Positions 44,711 to 53,331 are shown, counted from the stretch's first letter. The stretch: 64,000 bases of DNA from Pseudoduganella dura (GCF_009727155.1 NZ_WNWM01000002.1:6200001-6264000), one strand, 5' to 3'. The notes: generated by a model from the sequence alone, not told the origin. Translations and numbers: made by a program.

Positions 44711-45970
44711 ATGAGCGAACTCCATGCACCCGTGCGCGCCGCGCAGCGTCCCGCCGATACGCACGACGCGGGCCTGCGAGCCCTGACGGACGATGCGCTG
44801 CGCGCCCGCTTCCAGCCCATCTTCGACCGCATCGCGCTCGGCGCCGTGGAGCGCGAGCAGGAGCGCCGGCTGCCGTTCGAGGAAGTCCGCTGGCTGCGCG
44901 AGGCCGGCTTCGGCGCGCTGCGCATTCCGCGCCGCTACGGCGGCCTGGGCGCCACGCTGCCGCAGTTCTTCACGCTGCTGCTGGAACTGGCGACCGCCGA
45001 TTCCAACGTGTCGCACCTGCTGCGCGGCCATTTCTCGTTTCTCGAGAGCCGCCTGAACCACGAGGACGAAGCCACGCGCGCATTCTGGTTCCCGAAGGTG
45101 GTCGACGGCGCGCTGATCGGCTATGCGATGGCCGAGCAGTCGGCCACCAGCGCCGTCGGCACGACGATCGTCCGCGATGAAGAAAGCGGTTGGCTGTTGA
45201 CCGGCAAGAAGTTCTACAGCACCGGCACCATCTATGCCGACTGGATCGTGGCCACGGCGATGGATGGCGGGCAGCTTGCCAGCCTGGCGTTCCCGGCCAC
45301 GCTGCCCGGGGTGACCCGGCTCGACGACTGGGACGGCTTCGGCCAGCGGATGACGGGCAGCGGCACCACCGTGTTCGACAACGTGCGGCTGCGCGAAGAG
45401 CATGTGGTGCGGCGTTTCGACAGCACGCTGCCGGCGTCGTATAACAAGGGCTTCCTGCAGCTGGTGCTGCTGACCAGCATGGCCGGCGCGGCCCGGGCCG
45501 GGCTGCGCGAGGCGGTCGGCTTTGTCCAGCACAAGACCCGCGCGTTCGACGTGCCGCGCGAATCGAGCCCGCGGCACGACCCGCTGGTGCAGCGCGTGGT
45601 GGGGCGGCTGGCCAGCCTGTCCTACGCGGCGGACAGCCTGGTCGACGGCGTGGCGCGCGCGCTGGAAGAAACCTGGCAGCGCGCGCAGGCGGGAACGGCG
45701 GACGATGCGCTGTATGCCGCCACGGAAATCAAGGCGTTCCAGGCGCAGCAGGTGGTCATCGACCTGGTGATGCAGGCCACCACGCTGCTGTTCGAAGTGG
45801 GCGGCGCGTCGGCGACGGGCGAGGCGCGCCGGCTCGACCGCCACTGGCGCAACGCGCGCACGGCGGCATCGCACAACCCTGCCATCTTCCGCGAGCGGAT
45901 GATCGGCGATTACTGGCTGAACGGAACGGTGCCGCCGAGAATGCCGGCGGTGGCGCCCGCAAGCGGCTGA
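44711..45970 (+). CDS. Second SfnB/DszC-like flavin monooxygenase
   Basis: ATG 44711 follows GGGAGG. The 419-residue protein has the same fold as the upstream SfnB-like enzyme: LREAGFGALRIPRRYGGLGAT, LLRGHFSFLE, GKKFYSTGTIYADWIV and LDDWDGFGQRMTGSGT. C-terminal LFEVGGASATGEARRLDRHWRNARTAASHNP is the usual end of this subgroup. The two are clearly different proteins, so they may act on different intermediates of one pathway. It is 11 bp after the TonB receptor and almost certainly co-transcribed with it. Confidence 0.85.
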   Translation: MSELHAPVRAAQRPADTHDAGLRALTDDALRARFQPIFDRIALGAVEREQERRLPFEEVRWLREAGFGALRIPRRYGGLGATLPQFFTLLLELATADSNVSHLLRGHFSFLESRLNHEDEATRAFWFPKVVDGALIGYAMAEQSATSAVGTTIVRDEESGWLLTGKKFYSTGTIYADWIVATAMDGGQLASLAFPATLPGVTRLDDWDGFGQRMTGSGTTVFDNVRLREEHVVRRFDSTLPASYNKGFLQLVLLTSMAGAARAGLREAVGFVQHKTRAFDVPRESSPRHDPLVQRVVGRLASLSYAADSLVDGVARALEETWQRAQAGTADDALYAATEIKAFQAQQVVIDLVMQATTLLFEVGGASATGEARRLDRHWRNARTAASHNPAIFRERMIGDYWLNGTVPPRMPAVAPASG

Positions 45971-46138
45971 AGCGCGCCGGCGGGTGCCGTGCCGGCCGTG
46001 GTTACAATCGATGACAGTTTTTTATCTGCCAGCCGCTACCATGATGGATACCGCGGCCGCCACAGGCGCCCGCCGCATGCGGCGCTTATCGCCGTTATTG
46101 CCATTTCTCGCCGGTACAACAACCTGAAAGGCTCGCAG

Positions 46139-46585
46139 ATGATTCCCTTCCCCTTCGTGGTCCTCGCCCCGCAGTTCCATTTTCCGTTCAGCGGCGCGGT
46201 GTCGCAGGCCATCGACCCGGACGTGACGTGGTTCCAGAACACGATCCGGCCGGGCGCCGGCAACGCCCGGATCGAACGGCGCGCGTTCGAAGAAGTGGCG
46301 TCGTACGGCAAGCAGCTGGGCCTGATCACCGACGTGCTGCTGGAACAGGCTGCCCGCATGCCCGGCGCGGAGTCGGAGCCTGTGCGCAAGCTGCGTGCCA
46401 TGCGCGAGCAGGTCGAGGACATCAAGGCACAGGAGTACGGAATGGAGACTCGCGAACTGGTGGGGCGGGTGCTGCGCATGTTGCAGCACGGCGGCCCCGA
46501 GCTCGCCCTGCTGGCACGCCAGATGGACACGGCGCCCGAAGCGGCGTCGCGACGGATCGAATCGCAACAGGTGGAGCCCCAATGA
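46139..46585 (+). CDS. Hypothetical protein (148 aa), first of a gene pair
   Basis: Start ATG 46139 follows AAAGG. The protein starts with FPFVVLAPQFHFPFSG, contains EVASYGKQLGLITDVLLEQA, and then long Arg/Glu-rich helices. No signal peptide or catalytic motif is visible. Its stop overlaps the start of the next gene (ATGATGA), which implies translational coupling. The family is uncharacterised. Confidence 0.6.
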   Translation: MIPFPFVVLAPQFHFPFSGAVSQAIDPDVTWFQNTIRPGAGNARIERRAFEEVASYGKQLGLITDVLLEQAARMPGAESEPVRKLRAMREQVEDIKAQEYGMETRELVGRVLRMLQHGGPELALLARQMDTAPEAASRRIESQQVEPQ

Positions 46586-46833
46586 TGAGCAAACGTCAGT
46601 TGAGAAGAAACAGCGACATGGAAGCCCTGGTGCGCCAGGGCCTGGTGGTTGACGCCCAGCGCGGCGCTGCCAATGCGTGGGTGTACATGGCCGCGCAGGG
46701 CGTGCCGCGCAACGTGATCGTGCGCGTGCTGTCCGCGCCGGACAACCGGCGCGACGGCGACCGGTTCGCGGTGGAATCGACACGGCAGCCACCGCCGCCG
46801 GTGCGGGTGAGGGCGCCGCGGCACGCTCATTGA
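46582..46833 (+). CDS. Small conserved hypothetical protein (83 aa), second of a gene pair
   Basis: It starts MMSKRQLRRNSDMEALVRQG and contains WVYMAAQGVPRNVIVRVLS, ending in a Pro/Arg tail. The WVYMA..GVP..VI.RVL segment looks like a short helical motif I associate with Oxalobacteraceae hypothetical proteins. Function unknown; it is coupled to the upstream gene by overlapping start and stop codons and followed by a strong terminator. Confidence 0.6.
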   Translation: MMSKRQLRRNSDMEALVRQGLVVDAQRGAANAWVYMAAQGVPRNVIVRVLSAPDNRRDGDRFAVESTRQPPPPVRVRAPRHAH

Positions 46834-46892
46834 GGGGCAGCGTGCCGGTCCGCCCCGGGCCTCGCGCTAGTCGACGGCGTCCACAGAAGTAC

Positions 46893-46918
46893 AAAAGCCT
46901 CCGCAAGCGGAGGCTTTT
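46893..46918. terminator. Bidirectional rho-independent terminator
   Basis: AAAAGCCTCCGC, a short AA loop, then GCGGAGGCTTTT form a perfect 12-bp stem with A and T tracts on both sides. It serves the gene pair on the plus strand and the first small peptide on the minus strand. Confidence 0.85.
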
Positions 46919-46940
46919 GCATGACTGCGGCAGTTGAAGC

Positions 46941-47087
46941 TTACAGCGGAGGCAGCGGGCCGTTCACGTACGGGGCGCCAGCCAGTTCGATGGCGCGGCG
47001 GACTTCGGCGAGGAACGACGAAACCAGGCGGGCGAAAGTCGAGGTTTCGGTAGCGGCTTCGAAGCGGTGTGCGGTCGTGGTGTTCAT
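46941..47087 (-). CDS. Small peptide 1 (48 aa) with C-terminal GAPYVNGPLPPL
   Basis: The start codon follows AGGAG with seven-base spacing. The product is MNTTTAHRFEAATETSTFARL..., an amphipathic helix (LVSSFLAEVRRAIELA), then GAPYVNGPLPPL at the very end. It is a paralogue of the peptide encoded at 47541-47699; the last 12 residues differ at only one position. An upstream pair TTGGCC (47162-47167) and TAAGAT (47138-47143), spaced 18 bp, is conserved with the paralogue. No family is recognised. The strong ribosome binding site and conserved promoter make it a real gene. Confidence 0.7.
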   Translation of the reverse strand: MNTTTAHRFEAATETSTFARLVSSFLAEVRRAIELAGAPYVNGPLPPL

Positions 47088-47137
47088 GGTAAGGCTCCTG
47101 TATTCGTTTGCGGTGTTTGCGTCTTCGCGATGATTGA

Positions 47138-47167
47138 ATCTTACGCGCACCCAAGATATATGGCCAA
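47138..47167 (-). promoter_or_regulatory. Promoter of small peptide gene 1
   Basis: Minus strand: TTGGCC (-35-like), an 18-bp spacer, TAAGAT (-10-like). The element AAAATTGGCC(A/G)TATA is shared with the second peptide gene at the same distance from the start codon (about 50 bp), so it is probably functional. Confidence 0.6.
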
Positions 47168-47540
47168 TTTTGATTTCCCATGCCTGCGATAATCAATTCA
47201 TATAACACTGGCGGCCGTTATCACTGTTTCTTTTGGTAAATTATACGTTCCCGTTATGTCTGGCAATTGCCATGACGTCGTTCGGTAATGATCGTGAATG
47301 TTTGATCCCTTCATGCACCGTGGCCGCTGCAGGCGCGTGACGACCGACGTTCCGGCGACGTGCCGATCAGGGAATGTGGAAGGAAACGGAAACGGAAACG
47401 GGAACGGCGACAGGCCGGGTTGCAGGCCGGTGCGGCCGGCAGGGAGGGCGCCGGCGCTCGGGGAAGACGGTTTGGCGGGAGGTGGAGCGGAAAGTACGGG
47501 ACCGAAGGGCCATGCGTGGCAGCTTGCGGTCCCCGCAGGC
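47168..47540. other. Gap between the two small peptide genes
   Basis: About 370 bp contain no convincing gene. There is a run of GGAAAC/GGGAAC hexamers at about 47382-47410 (low complexity) but no recognised element. The left edge holds the promoter of peptide 1. Confidence 0.4.
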
Positions 47541-47699
47541 TTACAGCGGCGGCAGCGGGCCGTTCAGGTATGGCGCGCCATACTGCTTGATGGCGTTGCG
47601 GATGAAGGCCGAGACAGCGCTGGCGGCGCGGACAAGGGCGGAGCCGGCTTTCGGCGCGGCGGTATTGGCGGCGGGGTTGGCAGTAATGGTGGCGTTCAT
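47541..47699 (-). CDS. Small peptide 2 (52 aa) with C-terminal GAPYLNGPLPPL
   Basis: The start codon follows CCAGGA with suitable spacing. It encodes an Ala-rich N-terminal half (MNATITANPAANTAAPKAG), a helix SALVRAASAVSAFIRNAI, and the shared terminus GAPYLNGPLPPL. The 3' ends of the two peptide genes are nearly identical over about 30 bp, while the N-termini diverge. That is the pattern of a conserved terminus with a variable leader or body. Function unknown: a secreted or modified peptide, a signal, or a membrane-active peptide are possibilities I cannot separate. Confidence 0.7.
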   Translation of the reverse strand: MNATITANPAANTAAPKAGSALVRAASAVSAFIRNAIKQYGAPYLNGPLPPL

Positions 47700-47751
47700 G
47701 GCGGTTCCTGGAGTCGTTGGCGTGATGCAATTGGCGTGATGCAGTGAACGA

Positions 47752-47781
47752 ATCGTACGCAAAGCCCAGTTATACGGCCAA
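47752..47781 (-). promoter_or_regulatory. Promoter of small peptide gene 2
   Basis: Minus strand: TTGGCC, an 18-bp spacer and TACGAT, aligned with the promoter of the first peptide gene. The upstream AAAATTGGCCGTATA segment is conserved. Confidence 0.6.
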
Positions 47782-47929
47782 TTTTAAGTTCAGATGTTGG
47801 CTATAATTTTTTTGGATAACTCTTCGGCATGCATGCGCGCGGCGCCTCTGCTGTTACCGCGATTCCGGTTGGCAGGCGCCGGCTTGCCTGGATCGATGCA
47901 AATCGATCGGCGCCCGCCACCGGTTCCCG

Positions 47930-49537
47930 TTACTTCATCCGCTCCGGCTTGCGCAGCAGTTCGGCCAGGCCATCCCCCAGGCTGCCGCGCCAGTGGTAGA
48001 AGTCGTGCCCGGCGGCGAATTCGCGGTGCGCGACATCGTAACCTTTTGCCCGCAGTACGTCGCGCAGGTGCCGGGTGGTGTCGAGGATGCCGGGCGAGCC
48101 GGCGCGGCCCGTTTCGAACAGGCCCGCTTCGAGCAGGAAGCTCACCGGCGCCTTCGGCGCGACGGCGAACTCGCGCGTCAGCCATGCCGGTTCCGCGCCG
48201 GCGGGCGACCACCAGAACGAGCCGGACTGGCTGTACACGTTGCCGAACAGCTCCGGGTGCCGGAAGCCCGCCCAGGCGGCGGCCAGGCCGCCGTAGCTGG
48301 CACCGGCGATCACGGTCTTCGCGGCCTCGGCATGCACGCCGCGGGCGCGGGCCCAGGGCATCAGTTCCGCGGAGAGGAACCGCGCGAACGAGGCATTGGG
48401 CGGCAACTCGGCACCCCGGGCCTCGCCGCTCGGGTTGGCGATCAGGATCGCCGCGGTCGGCGGCAGCGTGCCGCTGGCCACCAGGTTGTCGAGGATCACC
48501 GGTGTCGGCACCTCCTCGGTGAAGTTCTCGGCATCGAACAGAACCACCAGCGCGTTGCCGGCCGCGCCGGTCTGCCAGCCATGCGAACGGTACAGCACGA
48601 TGTCGCGCTCGTTGCCGAGCGCCGTGCTGGCCAGCCGCAGCGTTTCCACCGTGCCGGCCGCGATTCCGGCACGCGGCTCGACCCACTTCTGCGGCGGTGC
48701 GGCCGGCAGTTCCAGCACCGAGTAGCCGTCGAACCGATCGAGCGGTTTCGCGGGGAAGCTGCGCGGGTTCAGCGGATCGCGCTGCGCCGTCGACAGGATC
48801 GCGCGGCGGCGCTGCGTGGGCGTGCCGTCGAACTCGGGCACGTCCGGCGCCAGCCGGTACGACAGGCGGGTGCTGGCCGGCACCCGGTAGCTGCGGTACC
48901 AGACATCGCTGCCGTCCAGCCGCGCCAACGCATCGTGGTCCGCCGACGGCGCGCCGATCACCCGCACGTTGCCGGCGGCGCCGCGCCACAGGAACGTGAC
49001 CAGCAGCTCGTCCCCGCCCGGTGCCGGGGCGATATCCGCCGGCTCGACCAGCGGTCCGCCCGCCGCCGCCGCTTCGGCCCAGAACGCATCCGTGCCGTTG
49101 CCGGCTGCCAGCGATCGCTGCAGCGCGCGCAGCCGCGGGCTGTCGGGGACCGTCGCGGGCGCGACCTGCGCGGCGAGCGGCACCTGCCGCGTCAAGGCCA
49201 GTTCATAGGCGCCCGCTACCGGCGCGCGCACATCGAGCGTGTAGGGCCCGCGCTCGCCGGCGATGAACATGAAGTCCTGGTGGTCGCGCCGGCCCTTGGC
49301 GAGGATGCGGGCACGCTTGCCGTCGCGGTCGAGCAGCACCAGGCGCATCGCCTTGCCGGCGAGCCGGCCCTGCACGAAGTCGCCCGGCGCCAGCGGCACC
49401 GGGTGTTCCCGGTGCGTCTGCGCGGCCAGTTCGCCGGTAAAACGGGGCAGGGGATCGGGGGCGGGGGCTGCCGCGGCGAATCCGGCGGCGCCCCACAGCA
49501 GCGGCCACGCCGCGATCGATGCCAGCAGCCGGCGCAT
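47930..49537 (-). CDS. fes: Fes/IroD-like enterochelin (catechol siderophore) esterase
   Basis: A 535-residue secreted protein (signal peptide to about residue 24) with an N-terminal beta-sandwich (TFLWRGAAGNVRVIGAP) typical of the enterochelin esterase N-domain. A D-type esterase domain follows: VVLFDAENF, nucleophile S414 in GASYGGLAA, and a C-terminal histidine in GHDFYHWRG. Such enzymes hydrolyse ferric catecholate trilactones to release iron, here in the periplasm. Its ATGA overlap with the FepA-like receptor gene supports a common operon. The signal peptide makes it closer to periplasmic IroE/PfeE types than to cytoplasmic Fes, so the symbol is approximate. Confidence 0.85.
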   Translation of the reverse strand: MRRLLASIAAWPLLWGAAGFAAAAPAPDPLPRFTGELAAQTHREHPVPLAPGDFVQGRLAGKAMRLVLLDRDGKRARILAKGRRDHQDFMFIAGERGPYTLDVRAPVAGAYELALTRQVPLAAQVAPATVPDSPRLRALQRSLAAGNGTDAFWAEAAAAGGPLVEPADIAPAPGGDELLVTFLWRGAAGNVRVIGAPSADHDALARLDGSDVWYRSYRVPASTRLSYRLAPDVPEFDGTPTQRRRAILSTAQRDPLNPRSFPAKPLDRFDGYSVLELPAAPPQKWVEPRAGIAAGTVETLRLASTALGNERDIVLYRSHGWQTGAAGNALVVLFDAENFTEEVPTPVILDNLVASGTLPPTAAILIANPSGEARGAELPPNASFARFLSAELMPWARARGVHAEAAKTVIAGASYGGLAAAWAGFRHPELFGNVYSQSGSFWWSPAGAEPAWLTREFAVAPKAPVSFLLEAGLFETGRAGSPGILDTTRHLRDVLRAKGYDVAHREFAAGHDFYHWRGSLGDGLAELLRKPERMK

Positions 49538-51558
49538 CAGAATTTCGCCAGCAGCGACACGAACAGCCGCCGGCCCTGTTCGTTGAAATCGGCCGACACG
49601 TCGCGTTGCGTGCCCCGGTCGTCAACGTTCAGCACGCCGCCGCTGACGGTGTACCGGCCCGCGCGGTATGCCGCCGACAGGTCGGCCACCGTGTAGCCGC
49701 CCTTGCGCAGCAGGTTCACGCCGCTGGAGGGCACGTTCAGGTACTGTTCGCCGATGTAGCGCAAGGTGGCCGACGTGTTCCATGCCTGCGCCGGCTGCCA
49801 GTCGAGCGACGCGTTGGCATTCATGCGCGGCCGATAGACGAGCGGCAGGGGCGTGGCGCCGCTCGTGTTTTTCGTGTCCGTGTACGTGTAGTTGAGGCGG
49901 CCGACCAGCGTGTCCGTCAAGGTCGCCCGCAGGCTCGCCTCGACCCCGCGGGTGCGCACGCTGGCGATGTTCTGGTAGGCGAACACGGGCCGGCCGTCGG
50001 GCAGGAAGCCCTTGAAATTGTCATACGACGGGGCCAGCGCGCGGTCGGACGTGCGGCTGGTGATGTCGATCATGTCCCTTAGCTTGTTGTGGAACGCCGT
50101 CACGCCGCCGGCCAGCCTGCCCCGTTCGTACAGGATGCCCAGCTCCTTGCTGGTGCTCGTTTCCGGCTTCAGGTCCGGGCTGCCGATGATGTAGCAGCCC
50201 ACGGTGGCGCTGCCGCACGATACCGAGCCCCAGCTGGCGGAGCCCTGCAGCAGCGTCGGGGCGCGGAAGGCCCGTGCCCAGCCGCCCTTGACCGTCCACG
50301 CCGGTGCCGCGTGCCACACGGCATAGGCGCGCGGGCTGTGGTGGCCGCCGAAGTTCTCGTGGTGGTCGTAGCGGTCGCCCAGCGTCAGGCGCACGTCGCC
50401 CGGCAGCGCGATTTCATCCTCGACGAACAGGGCTTCCTGTTTCACCGCGATATTCGGGTTGCTCCGGAAGCCCGGCGTGCCGGGCAGGCCGGTGACGTTG
50501 GCGGGATCGTGCAGCTTTTCGCGCCGCGCCTCGCCGCCCACGGTCAGCGTGTGGCCGGCCGCGTCCCATGGCAGCACCAGCTTGCCGTTGATCGTGTCGT
50601 TGCGCGCCTCGTTCGGGTTGGTCTGCCCGGTGACGGTGCCGACCAGGTTCCGCGTCTTGTCCAGGTTGATCGAGATGTCGGAGCGGCCAAAGGCGTAACG
50701 GCCCGTGTGGCTCAGCGAGCCGGCATCGCGTTCCAGGATGAAGCCGCCGTGGTCGCGCCGGCTGGTGTCGTAACCCAGCTTGACCTCGTGGCCGGTGGCA
50801 GGCAGCCAGGACAGCAGCGCGCCGTACTGCCGGTTGGCGATCAGCGGCATGCCCGCCTGCGCCACGCCATTGACGGGCGCGTTGACCCGGCCATCGCCGT
50901 CGCGCTTGTCGTAGCCTGCGGAAACGCGCAGGCCCAGCACGTCCGGGATCAGCGGACCGCTGGCGCTGACGCTGGCCGAGCGGGTATCGCCGGCCTCGTC
51001 GTCGCGCGGCGCCACGGCATCGAGCTTGACGCTGCCGCGCCATGTCTTGCCGACCTTGCGCGTGATGATGTTGACCACGCCGCCGATCGCATCCGAACCA
51101 TACAGCGACGACATCGGCCCGCGCACCACCTCGATCCGTTCGATCTCGGTCGTGGGCACCCAGCCGGTGTCGTAGTCGTTGCCGCGGAAGCTGGCGCTGG
51201 TGGAATTGACGCGCTTGCCGTCGACAAGGAACAGCGTGTATGCCGCGCCCAGCCCGCGCAGCTGCACGCCGGGCACCTGGTTGCCGCTGCGCGACAAGGA
51301 TACCCCTTCGATCGTGCCGAGCAATTCAGCCACTTCGAGCACGGGTCGCTTCTCGATGTCGGCGCGGGTCAGCACCGAGATGCTGGCCGGCGCATCGCGC
51401 ACGGTCTGCTCCTGCGTGGAAGCCGTCACCACCACGGTCTGGAGCGGTTCGGCTTCCTGGGCGAAGGCGGGCGATGCCGCCCCGGCATACAGGCCCGAGT
51501 ACAGGGTTGAAAACAGGGCGCTGGCCAGCGGCAGGCGGCGAAGGACTGCGGATTTCAT
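49537..51558 (-). CDS. FepA/PirA-type TonB-dependent ferric siderophore receptor
   Basis: Start ATG 51558 follows GGAGAGCCG, giving 673 residues with a signal peptide ending near AFAQ. The TonB box region is QTVVVTAS. The plug contains VPGVQLRGLGAAYTLFLVDGKRVN and ERIEVVRGPMSSLYGSDAIGGVVNIITRK. The barrel includes FGGHHSPRAYAVWHAAP and ends in LLAKF, with the terminal phenylalanine needed for barrel assembly. Coupling to an enterochelin-esterase-like gene points to a catecholate ligand. A Fur-box-like site overlaps its promoter. Confidence 0.9.
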   Translation of the reverse strand: MKSAVLRRLPLASALFSTLYSGLYAGAASPAFAQEAEPLQTVVVTASTQEQTVRDAPASISVLTRADIEKRPVLEVAELLGTIEGVSLSRSGNQVPGVQLRGLGAAYTLFLVDGKRVNSTSASFRGNDYDTGWVPTTEIERIEVVRGPMSSLYGSDAIGGVVNIITRKVGKTWRGSVKLDAVAPRDDEAGDTRSASVSASGPLIPDVLGLRVSAGYDKRDGDGRVNAPVNGVAQAGMPLIANRQYGALLSWLPATGHEVKLGYDTSRRDHGGFILERDAGSLSHTGRYAFGRSDISINLDKTRNLVGTVTGQTNPNEARNDTINGKLVLPWDAAGHTLTVGGEARREKLHDPANVTGLPGTPGFRSNPNIAVKQEALFVEDEIALPGDVRLTLGDRYDHHENFGGHHSPRAYAVWHAAPAWTVKGGWARAFRAPTLLQGSASWGSVSCGSATVGCYIIGSPDLKPETSTSKELGILYERGRLAGGVTAFHNKLRDMIDITSRTSDRALAPSYDNFKGFLPDGRPVFAYQNIASVRTRGVEASLRATLTDTLVGRLNYTYTDTKNTSGATPLPLVYRPRMNANASLDWQPAQAWNTSATLRYIGEQYLNVPSSGVNLLRKGGYTVADLSAAYRAGRYTVSGGVLNVDDRGTQRDVSADFNEQGRRLFVSLLAKF

Positions 51559-51570
51559 CGGCTCTCCATG

Positions 51571-51589
51571 AATGCGAATGATTCTTATT
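51571..51589. promoter_or_regulatory. Fur-box-like operator
   Basis: The minus strand reads AATAAGAATCATTCGCATT, which fits the Fur pattern (GATAATGATAATCATTATC) at the core positions AAT.A.AATCATT. It lies 12-31 bp upstream of the receptor start codon and within the divergent gap to the AraC regulator gene, so iron could control both. Confidence 0.7.
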
Positions 51590-51649
51590 TGCTGAAGGGC
51601 GGAATTGTGGCAGACTGTTGCCGAAGTAATGTTTGCGAAAAAAAATAAA

Positions 51650-52693
51650 ATGATTGAGACCGGAAAAACCGCCGCGCACGCGTGCGGCAGCACACGGTAT
51701 GTCACCAGGGCCGACCTGGTGCGCAGCGCGGCGATGCTGGGCGCCGCCTACACGTTCAACGACAGCGCGCCGGCCGACGAACGGGTCCTGCACGGGCAGT
51801 TCGACACGCTCAGGCTGCGCCCCGGCCTGATCCTGCATGCCGCCTGCGTGCAGGACCTGCGGACGATGGCCACCAGCAACCAGCTCGATCCCGGCGTGAA
51901 GATCGTGCTGCTGGTCGATGGCGCCACCGACCTGTCGTTCGGCCATCACCGCTTCCAGCTGGGGCCTTGCGGCGCCGATCCGGCCCAGCGGGGCGGCGGC
52001 GCGCTGGTCAACCTGGCCGAGGAAGACCTGTTCTCCCGACGCTGGCAGGCCGGCCGCGCGGAACGCAAGGTCAGCCTGACGCTGACGCCGGAGTGGATGG
52101 AAGAAGGCGGACTGGCCACCCACGGCGACCATGGGGCGCTGCGCGCATTCTGCCGCGAACATCTGTCGCGCCGGCCGTGGACACTGTCGGCGCGGGCACG
52201 CGGGCTGGCGCGACAGATCCTCGAGCCGGCATCGTTCCTGCCGGGACTGGAGCGCCTGCGACTGGAAGCGCGCTGCATCGAACTGGCCGCCGAAGCACTG
52301 GGCGCGATCGGCGATGCGGGGCCTGCCAGGGGCGGGCTGCGCGCTGTCGACCGGCGGCGCCTGTGCCGGCTGGAAGAGCTGCTGCGTGCCGCCGGCAATG
52401 CGGAAATGTCGATGGCCGGCATCGCGCGCGAGCTGGGCACCAATCCTGTTTCGCTGCAGGCCCTGACGCGCCAGGCGTGGGGCTGCTCCGTGTTCGGGCG
52501 GCTGCGAACGCTGCGGCTGGAACGGGCCCGCGACGCCTTGCTCGATGGCGCCAGTGTCGGAGAAGCCGCCGCCGTCGCCGGCTACGCGGCCGCCACCAAT
52601 TTCGCCACCGCCTATCGAAAACATTTCGGTACCACGCCACGGCAGGCGGCCCGAACGCGCACCGATTGTGAATTCGTTGCCATGGCCAGGTGA
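51650..52693 (+). CDS. AraC-family regulator of siderophore uptake (PchR-like)
   Basis: The ATG at 51650 gives 347 residues; ATG 51629 is also possible and neither has a clear ribosome binding site. The N-terminal half has PchR-like features (LHAACVQDLRT, KIVLLVDGATDLSFGHHRFQLG). The C-terminal domain is an AraC helix-turn-helix: MSMAGIARELGTNPVSLQALTR, then GASVGEAAAVAGYAAATNFATAYRKHFGTTP. PchR-type proteins activate receptor genes when the ferric siderophore is present. The gene is divergent from the receptor, the classic arrangement. Confidence 0.82.
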   Translation: MIETGKTAAHACGSTRYVTRADLVRSAAMLGAAYTFNDSAPADERVLHGQFDTLRLRPGLILHAACVQDLRTMATSNQLDPGVKIVLLVDGATDLSFGHHRFQLGPCGADPAQRGGGALVNLAEEDLFSRRWQAGRAERKVSLTLTPEWMEEGGLATHGDHGALRAFCREHLSRRPWTLSARARGLARQILEPASFLPGLERLRLEARCIELAAEALGAIGDAGPARGGLRAVDRRRLCRLEELLRAAGNAEMSMAGIARELGTNPVSLQALTRQAWGCSVFGRLRTLRLERARDALLDGASVGEAAAVAGYAAATNFATAYRKHFGTTPRQAARTRTDCEFVAMAR

Positions 52694-52868
52694 ACTTTCC
52701 CACTCGGCCATGGGGCACTGTCCTACGTTCCGGTAGGGACACGGCTTATAAAAAAACCGCCGGGCCCGGCCTACCATGCACACTCCTTCTCGCGACCTGG
52801 CAAATCCGGGTCGCATAAAGGATGTGCAGTTTCCATCCCAATATTTACCAATATCCAAGGAGATCGTC

Positions 52869-53309
52869 ATGGCAGCCAACCGTTCGAGCAACAACAACCC
52901 GCAGGGCAACAATCAGTCCACGCAAGCGAAGGGCAACAGCCAGTCGGGCAACCGCGGCAACGGCCAGGGCGGTGGTGTCGCCAATCGCGGCTTCGCATCG
53001 ATGGACCCGCAGCGCCAGCGCGAAATCGCCGCCGAAGGGGGCCGCGCCGCCCATGCCTCGGGCAATGCGCATGAATTCACTTCCGAAGAGGCGCGCCGCG
53101 CCGGCGCGCTGAGCCACAAGAACGACGGCAACCGCCAGAGCGCATCGGCTGGCAACGGCCAGTCGGGCAATCGCGGCAACAGCCAGGCGGACAACAGCCA
53201 GTCCGCCGGCAACCAGTCCGGCAACCGGCAGGGTAGCAAGGGTGTGCAGGGCGGCACGCCTGAACAGCACGCCGCCGCCGGGCGCCAGAGCCACAAGCAC
53301 TCCCGCTGA
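52869..53309 (+). CDS. KGG-motif stress-induced protein
   Basis: Start ATG 52869 follows AAGGAG. The 146-residue hydrophilic protein is built from Asn/Gln/Ser/Gly-rich linkers (repeated GNxQSGNRGN) around three short conserved blocks: FASMDPQRQREIAAEGGRAAH, EFTSEEARRAGALSHKN and GGTPEQHAAAGRQSHKH. The first resembles the KGG/con-10 motif of general stress proteins. It is likely disordered and may protect the cell during stationary phase or drying. Upstream, GTCCTAC...GTAGGGAC at about 52721-52741 forms a hairpin in the gap. Confidence 0.8.
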   Translation: MAANRSSNNNPQGNNQSTQAKGNSQSGNRGNGQGGGVANRGFASMDPQRQREIAAEGGRAAHASGNAHEFTSEEARRAGALSHKNDGNRQSASAGNGQSGNRGNSQADNSQSAGNQSGNRQGSKGVQGGTPEQHAAAGRQSHKHSR

Positions 53310-53331
53310 CCTTTCGGCCCGCGGTGACCGG

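Noticed and set aside
44711..45970. A true acyl-CoA dehydrogenase of fatty-acid oxidation
   Set aside because: The DDW.GFGQRMTGSGT segment and the sulfur-related neighbours fit SfnB/DszC monooxygenases better.
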